NCBI GenBank assembly: GCA_036850595.1
Contig: CM072148.1
Coordinates: 8,297,118-8,361,117, forward strand
Length of the DNA stretch: 64,000 nt
DNA from: Rhyacichthys aspro
Taxonomy: Eukaryota; Chordata; Actinopteri; Gobiiformes; Rhyacichthyidae
Direction: 5' to 3'
The notes under the pieces were generated by a model. It was not told the DNA's origin. It did no database searches and was given only the letters and a program-made list of their open reading frames with translations. The position numbers were made by a program, and so were the translations under genes. The first letter of the stretch is position 1. Every line of letters begins with the position of its first letter. This document shows, in pieces, positions 15,066 through 26,830 of this stretch.

Positions 15066-15650
15066 TGTCCAGCTGATAGCCACTTCTGTCCAGCTGATAG
15101 CCACTTCTGTCCAGCTGATAGCCACTTCCGCCCAGCTGATAGCCACTTCCGTCCAGCTGATAGCCACTTCCGCCCAGCTGATAGCCACTTCCGTCCAGCT
15201 GATTGCCACTTCCGTCCAGCTGATTGCCACTTCTGTCCAGCTGATAGCCACTTCCGTCCAGCTGATAGCCACTTCCGTCCAGCTGATAGCCACTTCCGTC
15301 CAGCTGATAGCCACTTCCGTCCAGCTGATTGCCACTTCCGTCCAGCTGATAGCCACTTCCGTCCAGCTGATAGCCACTTCCGTCCAGCTGATAGCCACTT
15401 CCGTCCAGCTGATAGCCACTTCCGTCCAGCTGATAGCCACTTCCGTCCAGCTGATTGCCACTTCCGTCCAGCTGATTGCCACTTCCGTCCAGCTGATAGC
15501 CACTTCCGTCCAGCTGATAGCCACTTCCGTCCAGCTGATAGCCACTTCCGCCCAGCTGATTGCCACTTCCGTCCAGCTGATAGCCACTTCCGTCCAGCTG
15601 ATAGCCACTTCCGTCCAGCTGATTGCCACTTCCGCCCAGCTGATTGCCGC
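15066..15650. repeat. minisatellite, 28 copies of a 21-bp unit
   Basis: The unit is CCACTTCCGTCCAGCTGATAG. Copies vary only at a few positions: C/T in TTC(C/T)G, T/C in G(T/C)CC and A/T in GAT(A/T)G. Because 21 is divisible by three and the unit has no stop codon in several frames, open frames of up to about 250 codons appear on both strands; these are artefacts of the repeat. Each unit contains CAGCTG, an E-box and PvuII site, once per 21 bp (about two helical turns). Confidence 0.98.
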
Positions 15651-15669
15651 ACAAGTTGAATAGAAACGG
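15630..15669 (+). repeat. left arm of 40-bp inverted repeat
   Basis: Covers the final minisatellite unit plus its flank (ending GAATAGAAACGG). Its reverse complement is at 15912-15951, with two mismatches that are adjacent. Confidence 0.95.
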
Positions 15670-15911
15670 GAGAAGGTGGAGATAACCTGAAAAAGTCAGT
15701 TTCACAAAAGTGGCGTTGTTTGTGTTTTGTTTGTGCCCTTCTTTTTTCGTTTGCGCTGTGATGTCTTTTAAAATATTAACTATTATTATTAATCTAAGGT
15801 CACCCTGCATGTTCTTAATGTTTCATATTCATATGGAAATGTATTCATGTAAAAACTATAATGCAACAACAATAACGTTAATGTGAAACTTGCTTACATT
15901 AGTGCATTCAG

Positions 15912-15951
15912 CCGTTTCTATTCAACTCATGCGGCAATCAGCTGGGCGGAA
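15912..15951 (-). repeat. right arm of 40-bp inverted repeat
   Basis: Starts CCGTTTCTATTCAACT and ends in a single copy of the minisatellite core on the opposite strand (CAATCAGCTGGGCGG). It is separated from the left arm by 242 bp. Confidence 0.95.
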
Positions 15952-15970
15952 ATTTTAGTCTGTTTTCTCC

Positions 15971-18272
15971 CCTCTCTCAATTGTTTCCTGTCCAGCTACT
16001 GTCTACGCTGCCAAATAAACACACCAAAAATTTAAATTCACTCAAATTCAAAACCTTGACCTGACACACAGAATCATGCCAGGGAAATACAGTGAGCAGT
16101 GGGTTTAAGGTTTGAACTTCATCGAGTCTCAAATCCCTGCATTGTTACCTCGGCGTATGTTTGAGTCATCAAGGAAGAAAAACATTTCTGATGACGAAAT
16201 TGCTCACATCAGACACTAATTAAAGAAATGAGTCAGTCATGGCGCGTGGAGTTATTCATAAACTGTTGAAATGAGAAGTAATAGTGCTTGGCAAAACTTT
16301 AGCACAGTCCTACAATCCTCCATCTTCCTTCCCTTCAACGACTGTGTGCAGATGTACCTGGACGAACTCATGTGGAAGCCTATTAAATCGTGATGCTGAT
16401 TTACCTGAACCAAGCAGTGCAGTTAATGAAGGTCAATTGATGTTATAAAAGCCAACTCTTACCTCCTAAATCCCAAATGAAACTCAAGGCTTTTCGTTGT
16501 ATTGTTGTTCTGGTCTTGCTGCTTTGAGATTTCCCAGTTCTTGCTGAAAGAGTGGCTCGACAAGTCGGACCGTGCTGGGCTCTTGTTAAGTCCTTTCCAT
16601 GTTTCCAGTGAAAAGCAAAGACTGTTTGAAGCAGTGAAAGTAACAAAGTATTGCTGCAACTGAATGAAGCTGGACAAAAAGTGGATTATATTATTTGGAT
16701 GGCTGCCTAATCCCGCTGCGAAGCTATGGGTTTAGTTATTGTTGTAGTTGCCGCAGTTTAGGTGAAAGGGAACCATGACCACACAACGCTCTCTACAGAT
16801 AAGTGGGCAAATGGAGAAAATGATAAAGGCACAAATGCACATCTCACTAAAATATATGTTCAAAGTACATCTCAAGGTTAAAGCAGCATGACATTAAAAG
16901 GTTGTTAAGAAGCCTTTGAATTCTATCTCGTTTAATCTGTCTACGAGCATTGTTCATTGGCTCACAGAGCTGCAGCACACCCCCATGTTTCCTTCATTTC
17001 TCTAGCCTGGGGAGTATACATGTCTCCAGAGGCATCCACTTCAGAACAAAAACGGCATTAATGAACTCTTTAGCCTGCACAAATGCTTTCAGGAAAAGCT
17101 CAGAAGAAAAAAAAAATACCTCTAATGCTTTGTATTTTCTCTTGATTTTCTAAAATGATCAGAGACCATTCTCAGTCACTAATTTCTGGCATTGATCGAA
17201 ACATTTTGACGGCTTTATCCCTGCGGAGTTGGGGAAATAGAAAGCGGGAGGCATAGACGGCAAGATGATTGTGCTTTGAGTGTCAGGGAGAATGGCGGGA
17301 CTTAAATAAGCTCGGGGCCAGCACTCCGGATTCTCTTTATAGCTCTGCCATCCCATGCAAAAAGGAATTTTGAATGTAGCTCCTACATATTTAATAACCA
17401 ACTTGTTTCACAGATGTTTCTCCAGACATTTTCTGCCTCATAAAACAGGTTGTATGATTTTTTAATAAGCCAACATCTCCTGTTGTAACGGGGATAGACT
17501 GTGAAGCCCATCAGGGTTGCTTTGATGTAAACGTTGACAGATAGATGCATAAGCTGGGATGACAGGGCAAAGAGATGCAAACGCACTGCTTACATGCAAC
17601 TTTGTGAGTGCTGCTCATATCAGAGACACTAAAAGAAAAGTTATGTAGTTGCTGCTGTGTACGATCGCAACTGAGTTTACTTACAACAAATGAAAATAGG
17701 TTTGGAAAGGCGACATGGTCTAAAGTCACATTGCTTTTTGATGTCCCATTTACTCTTGATGAGCAGCAACAGGGCAGATGCCTGCTCTTTGTCCAGTCTG
17801 TTAAAGTCTGAGATGTTCCAGAGTAGCATTTTCTCATGACCAAGACACAGCTTCAGTAACTCTCCTTAAACAGAATAAAACATTTCAGCAGCAGCGCCAT
17901 CAGAAGTGTGCTCACTAATACTGAACATGTTTTATATTTGGTGTAACATTAGACTTTTGTTTGCACTTTGTAAAATATTTGTAGAAAAACTAGAGCAAAC
18001 ACAAAACTGCTGCATTTATTTTGTCATATTTAATGGTGTATGGGAACCGCAGATACCTCATGATATAAATCATACTGAAATTATGCATTTACTCACTTCA
18101 CTTTACTCAGTTTTTTTTCCAGTCTGAAACAATGACTAATACAGTTTTAGCTGAGTCCCTCTTTCTGCCACTTGTTGAAATCCACATTGGAGTTGAGAAC
18201 ATTTTAAAATGCATTTTATTTCTGTATTTTTGTACCTAATCCATTATCCAGTGCCACAGGCCTTTAGGAGCA
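15971..18272. other. unique DNA, CNE-like 17160-17590
   Basis: No exon is recognised. About 17160-17590 is dense non-repetitive sequence with CpG content above its surroundings and reads like a conserved regulatory element. - strand frames of 67-110 codons cross it but look like chance. Confidence 0.35.
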
Positions 18273-18318
18273 GTGCCCATGGACCACCTCCAGGTCCTGA
18301 GACATTGCTCATGGGCAC
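18273..18318 (+). other. nested inverted repeat / hairpin
   Basis: GTGCCCATG (18273-18281) pairs with CATGGGCAC (18310-18318). Inside, GGACC (18281-18285) pairs with GGTCC (18293-18297). The two stems abut on the 5' side and are separated by about 13 nt on the 3' side. Such a fold could be a structured RNA or a relic of a small element. Confidence 0.4.
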
Positions 18319-21300
18319 AGACTGCACAATGAGCCTTTAGTGTGTTAGTATGTTTTTATTTGACAGTGGTGGAGGACATCTGGAGCAAAACCCAACCCCA
18401 GACACAATATCAGCATCACAATATTCTATCATGACATATATGTTGTCCCGCTCTTAGGAAAGACTAAGTACAACAGAATTCTGATAATAATGGTGGAGTA
18501 GTTTCGTAAATGAGCAGCATGGTCAGTTTGTTATGTATTTATACGTTGACATTTTCAACTCCGTTCTACCTTCACAAACAGGCCTGTGTCTAATGTGAGT
18601 GAGGAACATTACATCATTCTCAGCTTTAATTACATTTGAACATTTGTCAAAGAAATGTATGAATCCATTCATGAATCCAGAGAGCCTGTGCATAGAAGAG
18701 CAGATAGACTGGACTAAAAGAAAATATGTTGTCAAAGCTGCAGTCATGGGTTTGTGGCTCTTACGTATCCCACTCTTGAATCCTATTATACTGCTCTAAA
18801 GGCTGGGTACAGGCAGTGAATAGACCCACAATATACTTTTCTGCTCTTGCACAGTGGGTAATTTCTTAGGTGGCTGTTCTCTTCACCTAGCTCAGAGATG
18901 CCTTAGAGGGGCACCTTTGAACGTGTTGGAAGTTTATTATAAGCCTTTTAGCCGAGTGGCTTCACGCTGAGCTGTGAAAGTGCAATAGGAGAGCATTCCA
19001 TACACTGCAGCATCCAGAGCTCCAGAGTGGGCCTGATCACTGCAGACGTTTTGGCTGGTCTTGTAATGTTTGGGTTACAGACTGCAATCAACAAGCCTCC
19101 TTCTAATAGCTGGGTCACAGCCAGTGTTTAAATCAGAGCTTGTCCTGTGAATAAATGCTCCACGTCACAACCATGTTCTCTCCACATGCTTCAGGTCTTT
19201 ATGTAAAACGAGGCTAAATTAACAAAAAAAACCTGTCACTTTTCCACACAGGCTCTTTAATAAATGGCCATGGAGTTGTATGTGTTTTTTTTTTGTTTAA
19301 TAAATCAATGTGGAGTCAAGTATTCCTTATAAAACCAAGGCCCTGTGTTTATTGTCACTGTAGCCTATAGACTGAACTCTTGAATTGTATTTTTTAGAGT
19401 TGGATGTTGCCCGAATCAAGGTCTAGCTGCAGAATAGATACAGATGTCTGAACCCAATCACTCTATTAAACATGTCTTTTGTTTTCCTCCTTCACACTGC
19501 TGTGAAAAACGGCAGCATTATCTTAGGTTAGTTTCACTTAGTTTTGAATAAAGTTTTACTGCTGCCTTTGCAGCTTTACAAATGAAGTATTAAGGTGTCA
19601 ACATAGAGCTATATCCTCATCCAGTGATATTCAAATACATTTAGAGATATTCAGTTTGTATTATAGGAATATTTCCTCAAGTCAAAGCCAGAACATTTAA
19701 ACCCATTGTTTAGATGTTAGGATTTGTGATCATAGGGTTTTTAGCTTCTGTGTGGAACAATAAACTTTACAAATAACTGTAGGCTTTTTATGGTTTAAGT
19801 CATTTTAAATGAAAAGAATGAATAATTAATTTGTGCAGCATTTTTTTATGTTGACACAAAATAAATGGTGAGTATTCTTTTTTGTGTAGTATATAAATAT
19901 GCTGATATAATAATGACTTTCCTTTTTAACCAAATGTTTGCACTGAGTGGGTATATTAATAAAATAATTATTTGGCTTTCAGTGGTGTTTTAAATGATAA
20001 ACAAGTCTAGTCAGAATATATATTTATAACAATGACCAGCTATTAAGCTTCTATAAACTAGCCTTACATCTGACATATTACTGCATCGACTTCAGTCTCT
20101 TTCTGTTTATTCTCTGCCGTGTCCTGCTGCTTGTTGTGCAGTACAATAGTGTTCCACCTACAATTAACCAACAGTATATTATAGATAATGGAACCTGCGC
20201 AATGGTTTTACAAACAAACTACCTGGACGGAGCAGGTGAGTTATTTTGGCCCAGTGTTTGGACTAAGGTGGCCCAGTGCTGACCTTGGTGGTGGACACAT
20301 TAGGATTTACTGCTTCTTCCATGAATATATTGACTGGATCAGTTCTGAATGTAGAGTCTTCCTTTCACTATTCATTTAATTCATGAAAGGAAGAGACAGG
20401 ATTTGGATGGATTTATCAGCTTTAGTTGGTCTCAGTGGGACTCAGAGGTATTGTACAATAAGAGAAGATTGGTTTACTATGATTTATTATTATTATTATA
20501 AGCTAATGGTGTCACTGTGGCATGACGCTTCGAATTATGGTCTGTTTTCCAGTGTCAGGCAAAGATGGAATCATCACATGAAAGGTGGGCCTCACTCATC
20601 AATTTGGTACAAAGTAAGACATGTCGGGAAATAAACATATACAACATGGATTCATACCAAACACAGCCCTGTTCTTTGACCCACAGACGTGATGCACAGA
20701 GAACTGTCAGGTCAATGAAATATACAGTAATTAGTGTTTGAAAAGAGAGAGCCCAGCATCGGTGACATGAAGGTCAAAGGCCTTCTGTCATATGTTATGT
20801 GTAAAGTCTGTTGGAGCAGGCTGTGATCTGTGCATGAATATGTAATAAATCATTCATGAATTAGTGTTAAGATGCATTAGGAGGTACAAGCCTACCAGGA
20901 GCATCTTGGCTTGTCAGTAGTAGTAAGATGGAGGCACAGCGGGTGCTCATGATGTTGAGAGCCAGCCTGTGGTGAGAGGTCCATTTAGGTTAGCAGACAT
21001 GATGTTAGATGAAGGTCAGCCTCATGTTTATTGCATTAATCAACAAAAACTACAGAGAAGCAAAATGCAAAAGAAGAAAACAGTGGTTGTATTTGTGTGT
21101 GGAGTAAACATTAGATCAGGTTTACAGGCCATCGTGTGGTGGAGATACAGCATACAGCCCTCTTGGGGCAGTTAAACCGCCTCGAAGCCTGTAAAATGAT
21201 GTTTATTCATATGCACTGTCTGTAAACTGTTCAATGGACAAATACAGAGCCTCATCACAGAGCATGATACTAGCATTTCTCTATTTTAGCGGTGTTTTCT

Positions 21301-23714
21301 TCAGCGTCAGGAGCCACAGAGCTCACGTTTCTTTTACATTTAGACACAGGCTGAGCGCCGCCGCGTGTGCCGCGTTCATGTGTTCTCTTGTCGTCTGAAG
21401 CAGCAGCCTGTCTCCCTGGAGAGCACCTGTGGCTAAGGAGCTTGTTATTGATCTCAGTGGAGGGAATGAGAGACGGGGGGCAATGAGGGAGGCACCTTTG
21501 CCCTGTCCTGCCCCTGTGTCCCATCGGAGCGTCTTTATCAACTGCACTGTGCCGGAGCCAGCCTCAGGAGCGGCACGAGGACAAGCGTGTTGTCCTGGGA
21601 CAGGAAATTAAATCAAGTTCAATGTTTTCAAAGCCCAAAGCCCTTCTTACATTTATCGTAATTTAAGTAGCAATTTTTAACAGACCCAACTTGAACAATG
21701 AATTATAATTTGTTTGAAAAAAAAAATGCTTTGTTTAAGTAAGTGTTTAAAGATATATTCACTGTGGCATTGTGCATTATTCTCAATATATTATTAGAGC
21801 TCTTTATCTGAAGCCTAATTGTGTGGATTAATGAATATTGCAGCTGGTTAACTCACTTCTTTATACCCTATATGCCATAATAGCCTTTTAATCAAAGGAT
21901 CTTCTGAAAATATATCCATTTAACAATAGTATATAAACACCTATTAACTGTCAGGGTATATGCCAGAAGAAGACCGCTATTAATGCCTTTGTGCATAATT
22001 AATGTTGAATTGTTGTAAATTGCTGGGTGAATTCAGAGTAAATGCATTCGTGTTCTGCTGGGACTAGATGACTTTCTACTTGGATAGGTTTAATAAGGTA
22101 GTTCTAAGGATGGAGGGAATTCATTGCCGCACACGAGGGGGGCCTTTATTTGATGATTCTGAGAGTGATTGTGCAATTAACACAAAATAAACAATGTTCA
22201 TCTAGCAGAAATAAGATCAGCTGTGTCAATGTATTTGCATCTAATACATTTGCTTATTTTCTGACAAGCAAGACAATTGGAATAGCAAAAAAAGGATTAA
22301 TCAAACTGCCTATGCCCTCCTAATATATACTCTGTGAGGTACTGTCATAACAGGAACACAGGCTTTGTAATAACCAGCGCTAAAAACGAAACACTTGAGG
22401 TTCTGCTTCGAATATGAAGTTACTTAGAGTGCCCTTGCGACAAGAAAAAAACACTTTAAATTTGAATGAATCCCCAATATAATAGCCAGTGTTTCTGCTT
22501 CTCTCTGTGATAATTCCTGTAAATGAGATGTGTGCTGTGTTGAGGTGTAACCCATGTAACAAGATATTCCCACGTAATCCATTTACTGAGGTCAGTCCAG
22601 AAATTAATTGCAATATTGACTTGCGCTGATATTGGCCAGTGCTAATATTAACAGAGCCCGCTTCGGTGTTGTAATGTGTTGTCCTGATTTATTTGAAGCT
22701 ATCTATTTGAAGGTAATATCTATTTTAGGCCTTGACAGCCTAATTCCTCTGATGAAAAGCCCGCTGGCTGCAGGAGCAGGGGAGAGATCAGATCCGGTGG
22801 AGAATAGTCAGCAAAAGTTTGATACCAAGAGGCTTTAGGATTTTCTCTGAAGACCTGGGATCGGAGCAGATTAGTACATCTAGCACAATTACCCAGCGGT
22901 TAATCAAGCTTTGAGCCGTAGAACTTCAGCACCTGTTAAGTTTATCTCAAAACGGCTTTAAAATCAACCATGCAGCACCGTCATTTTCACACTCTTACAC
23001 CATTTCTACTGTGGATTTCATTTGAAGGTTAAAAAATAAGTGTTGCAGCCTTTTAGCACTCCATGTTCACGTATGACGTTGTGTGTGTGAATCCATGGCC
23101 GTATGGAGTGGAAATAAATGCAGATGTATATAGTTCACACATCTGTAACATTTATATATAAATAAAACTCAATTACATTTGATTTAAATCTAGCTTTGAA
23201 CACCTGAACAAATACTGTGTACGTTGCCCAAAAAAGCCATACGCTGCTCTCGGCGGATCCCTTCTGTTTCTTCGTGTGCCAGACTCATTCAATACAAGTC
23301 TTGTTAGTGTGACTTATCTAGGTTAGTGTTGGACAGCGTGTAAAATGTGCTGTGTATACCTAGTGCTTGGTTGGGAACAGCAAACTGAAGAGCAAGAAAC
23401 AAAGAGCTTTTTGGGGGATGTGTGTGCGGTAAAAGCCTTGGCTTCTGCTGTTATTTTACCCTTTTATTTTTATAAATAAGTCCAACCTTGACAGTTCCTG
23501 GACACAGACATGCTAAGAGCTTGAGTGGATGTGTTTACTATTTATAGCTGGATTAAGTATTATACCTCATTATTTCTGTAAACCTTTTCTACAAAACACA
23601 CCATGACGTGGATGTTTTTGTGGACACACTTTTATGCACAGCACTGGCCACTTTAACGAAAATGGGCATCTTGCAATATGTTATTACAATTTCAATTTTT
23701 CAATTTATTTTTTT
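18319..23714. other. unique DNA, CNE-like 21780-22920
   Basis: No exon recognised. About 21270-21610 is CpG- and GC-richer than its surroundings (a 'cgccgccgcg' core near 21357) but has no long coding frame. About 21780-22920 is repeat-free with frequent TAATTA-type cores (for example GCATAATTAATG near 22003) and looks like a block of enhancer-type conserved elements. A (TTA)5 tract lies near 20486. Confidence 0.35.
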
Positions 23715-23723
23715 TTAGGTTTG

Positions 23724-23822
23724 ACCTTCACTCTCCTGATCCCAGGGAACGCTGTCTCATTTTGTCTGCACTGAAGTTGTATGTACAGCAAAGTGACAGT
23801 AAAGCCCGATTTGATTTGATTT
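23724..23822 (+). mobile_element. 3' tail of a LINE-type retroposon
   Basis: The segment ends with 'tgtatgtacagcaaagtgac', then 'agtaaagcc', then repeated GATTT/TGATT units. This is the typical end of 5'-truncated L2-like fish elements. Only about 100 bp are present. Confidence 0.5.
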
Positions 23823-26735
23823 GGTTATGAAGAAGTTGCATTATGTTTAATAGCAGCACCACAATGTGGACACAGGGCACAGTGTTTGCACTGTAACTAC
23901 TTCACACTCAGTTGCACATTCTAATAATCAACAAGTGTGTTGGGCAGCTCAGGCTTTATGACAGCACTGACCTGCTGTTGACTAATGGTGAGTTCTCAGG
24001 CCCTCACGCTGACACCATGAATATGGCTCTGCTCACAAAGAAAACATTGAAATGCTGTACTATTGGCCAATTAAGTTCAACACTTTTAAAGAGCATGCTT
24101 GAGCAAAGCTTACATTACACTTGCCTTTGTAATGGGACTGTCTCCAAGTGCCTTGTTTTTGTTGTTGATATTGCCCTGCTAATAACAAGCTATTACCAAA
24201 AGCTTTTTGTCTGTGGCCTGCCATTTGATTTAACAAGCACAATAAATAGGGGCCATTAGTCTGGCCTTTACATATCAATTTTAAACCTTTAAACCACAGA
24301 TGTCTAAAGTCTCTGGCATTACCTCATTTCTTAAATAATAATCAATCATTGTGGCAAAAAATGCCAAAATACAATGCTACTTTATTTAAATGAGATGTTT
24401 TGTGGGGTCTAAGAGACATGACTTTACTTAACCTTGCATCAGCCCAAACTTTCTTCCATCTAGATCACCAGCCCCACCCCTCACCCCCAACATTAAAATT
24501 GAAGCAACCCACTACCACATCTTTACCAATGCAATCTTGAAATTAAACATTGTATTACTGACAATTTTTGCTTCTCTTTTCTCAAATTATGTTTTACTTT
24601 TCATCACTGTGTTAACAGACATAGCCAGCAAAAGAATGGATACTCTCACTGTATTATCAGTAGTCATTACTCACTTCCCGAGACCTTGATCATGTATGAT
24701 AAAGCCTTGATGACATCCTAAGATCTTTTTTAGATGGTTCCTTTTACAACAAGCTGTTTGACAATCTCTGTAATGAAGACATTTTTGCACTTGAATAAAC
24801 TTTTTAACCATTCAAAGATGTTTTCTGTATTCATTTTGATGGTCACCAACATGAAAAGGGAAGAATAACCCTACACTGTAAGTGTGGTGACAGGGCACAG
24901 CATCTCAGGAGAACATATATCTCCACTCTTCACACATCTGATAAATAACATGCATAGTAAGCTGTAACTCCCATGAGAGTTTGCATCAGTGCAGATGCAG
25001 ATAGCCCAAGGGTGCATATCTTGAAAAGTTAGTGTTGCTTCAAATGTGAAAACCAAGTGAGCAAGCCTGAAAATCAGAAGCCATTTATCTGGCTTTGTAG
25101 CATACACCGAATTTTACTCAGAGCCAGAGCATGGATCATGTTGAACTCGCACTGCCTTAACAAATCTGTCAGGTCACCAGCGAGCCTTTCAGGAACAGTG
25201 CTCCGTTACCGGGAAACACTCAGACAAAAAGAGAGAATGTCTCGGGTGAGGGCTGAGGTGAGCTTTCAGATACAAGAAGTTGCCATTTTATGTGTTGTAT
25301 TTCAGACTAACATGGCTCCAGGACAGGGCTAAATGGATGCAGAAGGCGGCCTAAACTCCAAACTTTCTTTAAACACAAGAAAAAGTCCAAACTGATGATG
25401 ACACAAACAAGGACGGACAATGAATGCTTTAAATGAGAAAAAAAACAAACACAAAAAAACTAAAAAGGCATTTTATGTATATGTCAATATGGCCTAATTT
25501 TTCTTTGATGCCATAAATAACATGACATTTCTGTGTGCTCTATTTCTCAGCATGGGCTAATTAAATGTGATTTAATTTGAAGAAGGGGGATATTAAGCTG
25601 CTCTTTTTATGACTGTTTACAAATGACTCACAAAAAGTCACTTCAATTAAAGTTACTAACCACTTTTACTTAATGGAGCTGGCCACAAGGCATTAGTGAA
25701 GTTGTTGTACTGGTCTTTTTAAAGCTCAGAGCGTGAGCAGAACAGTCAAACATTCCTTTGATTTTTTTTTTTTCAGTAATGTTACAATCACATTACAGAT
25801 GCTAGCCTAAAAATTGGTTTTGACCCTCCTCTAATTCCCTACATTAAGTCTATTTGCACATCATGGGATCCCTACCTGTATTTCATTGCCACATTTTGAT
25901 TTGTTCCCGTTGTAAATAGTGAATAGGTACCTTTAGCATGACTCTGGTGCACAGGAAAGTAGTGAATCTAAAGAAGGAGACAAAGCTTGTGCGATAAATC
26001 GAATAAACCTAGCTTTAACCTGCTACAAGAAGCAAGGAGATGTAAAAAGCCTTTTATCCGAGTGTGAGGACAGGACAGGATGTCCATATGTTGTTCTGGA
26101 AGGTGCTGGAACTGTCACAGTTAACTTTCAGTGTACAGTCTTATATCATTTAACACAAAGTCCTGAAGCACATGGCTTTGCATAAATGTTGTTTGTATGT
26201 TGTTTCTGTTTAGCAATAACAGTGTCTAGTGCAGGGTTTCTTTTTCAGTCCAGTTTGGTTTTGCTACATGTCTACTTTTCACGCATTTCAAAAGGAAATG
26301 ATGTTTGAATCAAATGAATTAGATTTAACACCCTGCCTGTGTCCCTTGTTAGAGACTAACTCTAGCCTGATAAGCCTTTAATAGTAAACACCACTAGTGG
26401 AGAGTCTGTCCTGCAAGTAAAAGATACGGTATAGACTTGGTGCTACGTTTGTAATACTAATATTATGTTATTATTGATTGAACCACTGGCAAATGAATAT
26501 TTGCCAACAAATCCTAGATATTGCATCCTTAAATATCCTAAAAATAATGATGCGTGACATGGTTAAAATCCCCGAATTAAAATCATTCATCCTTACAATT
26601 AATATGAAGACATCAATCTCACATTTGAAGTACATTTAAGTTTGTCAGTAAAGATTTTAAACCCAAAGAAAATGTTTGGCTTCTTTTCTGGTTTGAAGTA
26701 TTGCTGTACAACAATTGTGGAGGGTCTCTCAACCT
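23823..26735. other. unique non-coding DNA
   Basis: No recognisable gene. Frames of 60-115 codons (for example 23912-24259 +) do not resemble known proteins. A T-run followed by CAG near 25775 is an isolated splice-acceptor look-alike. Confidence 0.4.
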
Positions 26736-26830
26736 CAAGGCCTACCGGTACATCAAGGCAGATGAGAGGAAGGGCCCTTTCTCAAAGGTTTGCCTAGGAC
26801 CCCAAATTTGCTAAGCCCGCCAGTGCCGTC
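26736..26830. mobile_element. decayed DNA-transposon terminus
   Basis: The phrases 'gggccctttctcaaaggttt', 'gcctaggaccccaaatttgc' and the GC-rich end 'gccagtgccgtcctg' resemble the terminus of a common fish non-autonomous DNA transposon beginning CAGGGCCGGCCC. The other end and a target duplication were not found, so the assignment is tentative. Confidence 0.3.

Larger units (their letters stand above)
14840..15970. mobile_element. composite foldback-like element carrying a minisatellite
   Basis: Three divergent copies of a 60-90 bp module lie at about 14847-14905, 14950-15055 and 15710-15780; two contain 'gctgttatggtttttaagat' and two contain 'aaaagtgg(t/c)gtt'. The second and third flank the 28-unit minisatellite. 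The last unit plus flank (15630-15669) recurs inverted at 15912-15951 with 38 of 40 bases matching. The whole can be read as a foldback transposon whose left arm has expanded by tandem duplication. The outer boundaries and target duplication are not resolved. Confidence 0.45.

Noticed and set aside
14917..15810. Five overlapping open frames of 199-251 codons on both strands
   Set aside because: All are translations of the 21-bp minisatellite; the unit length is a multiple of three and lacks stops, so several frames stay open automatically.
18364..18390. CAGTGGTGGAGG as a hAT left terminus
   Set aside because: No matching right end or 8-bp duplication found nearby.
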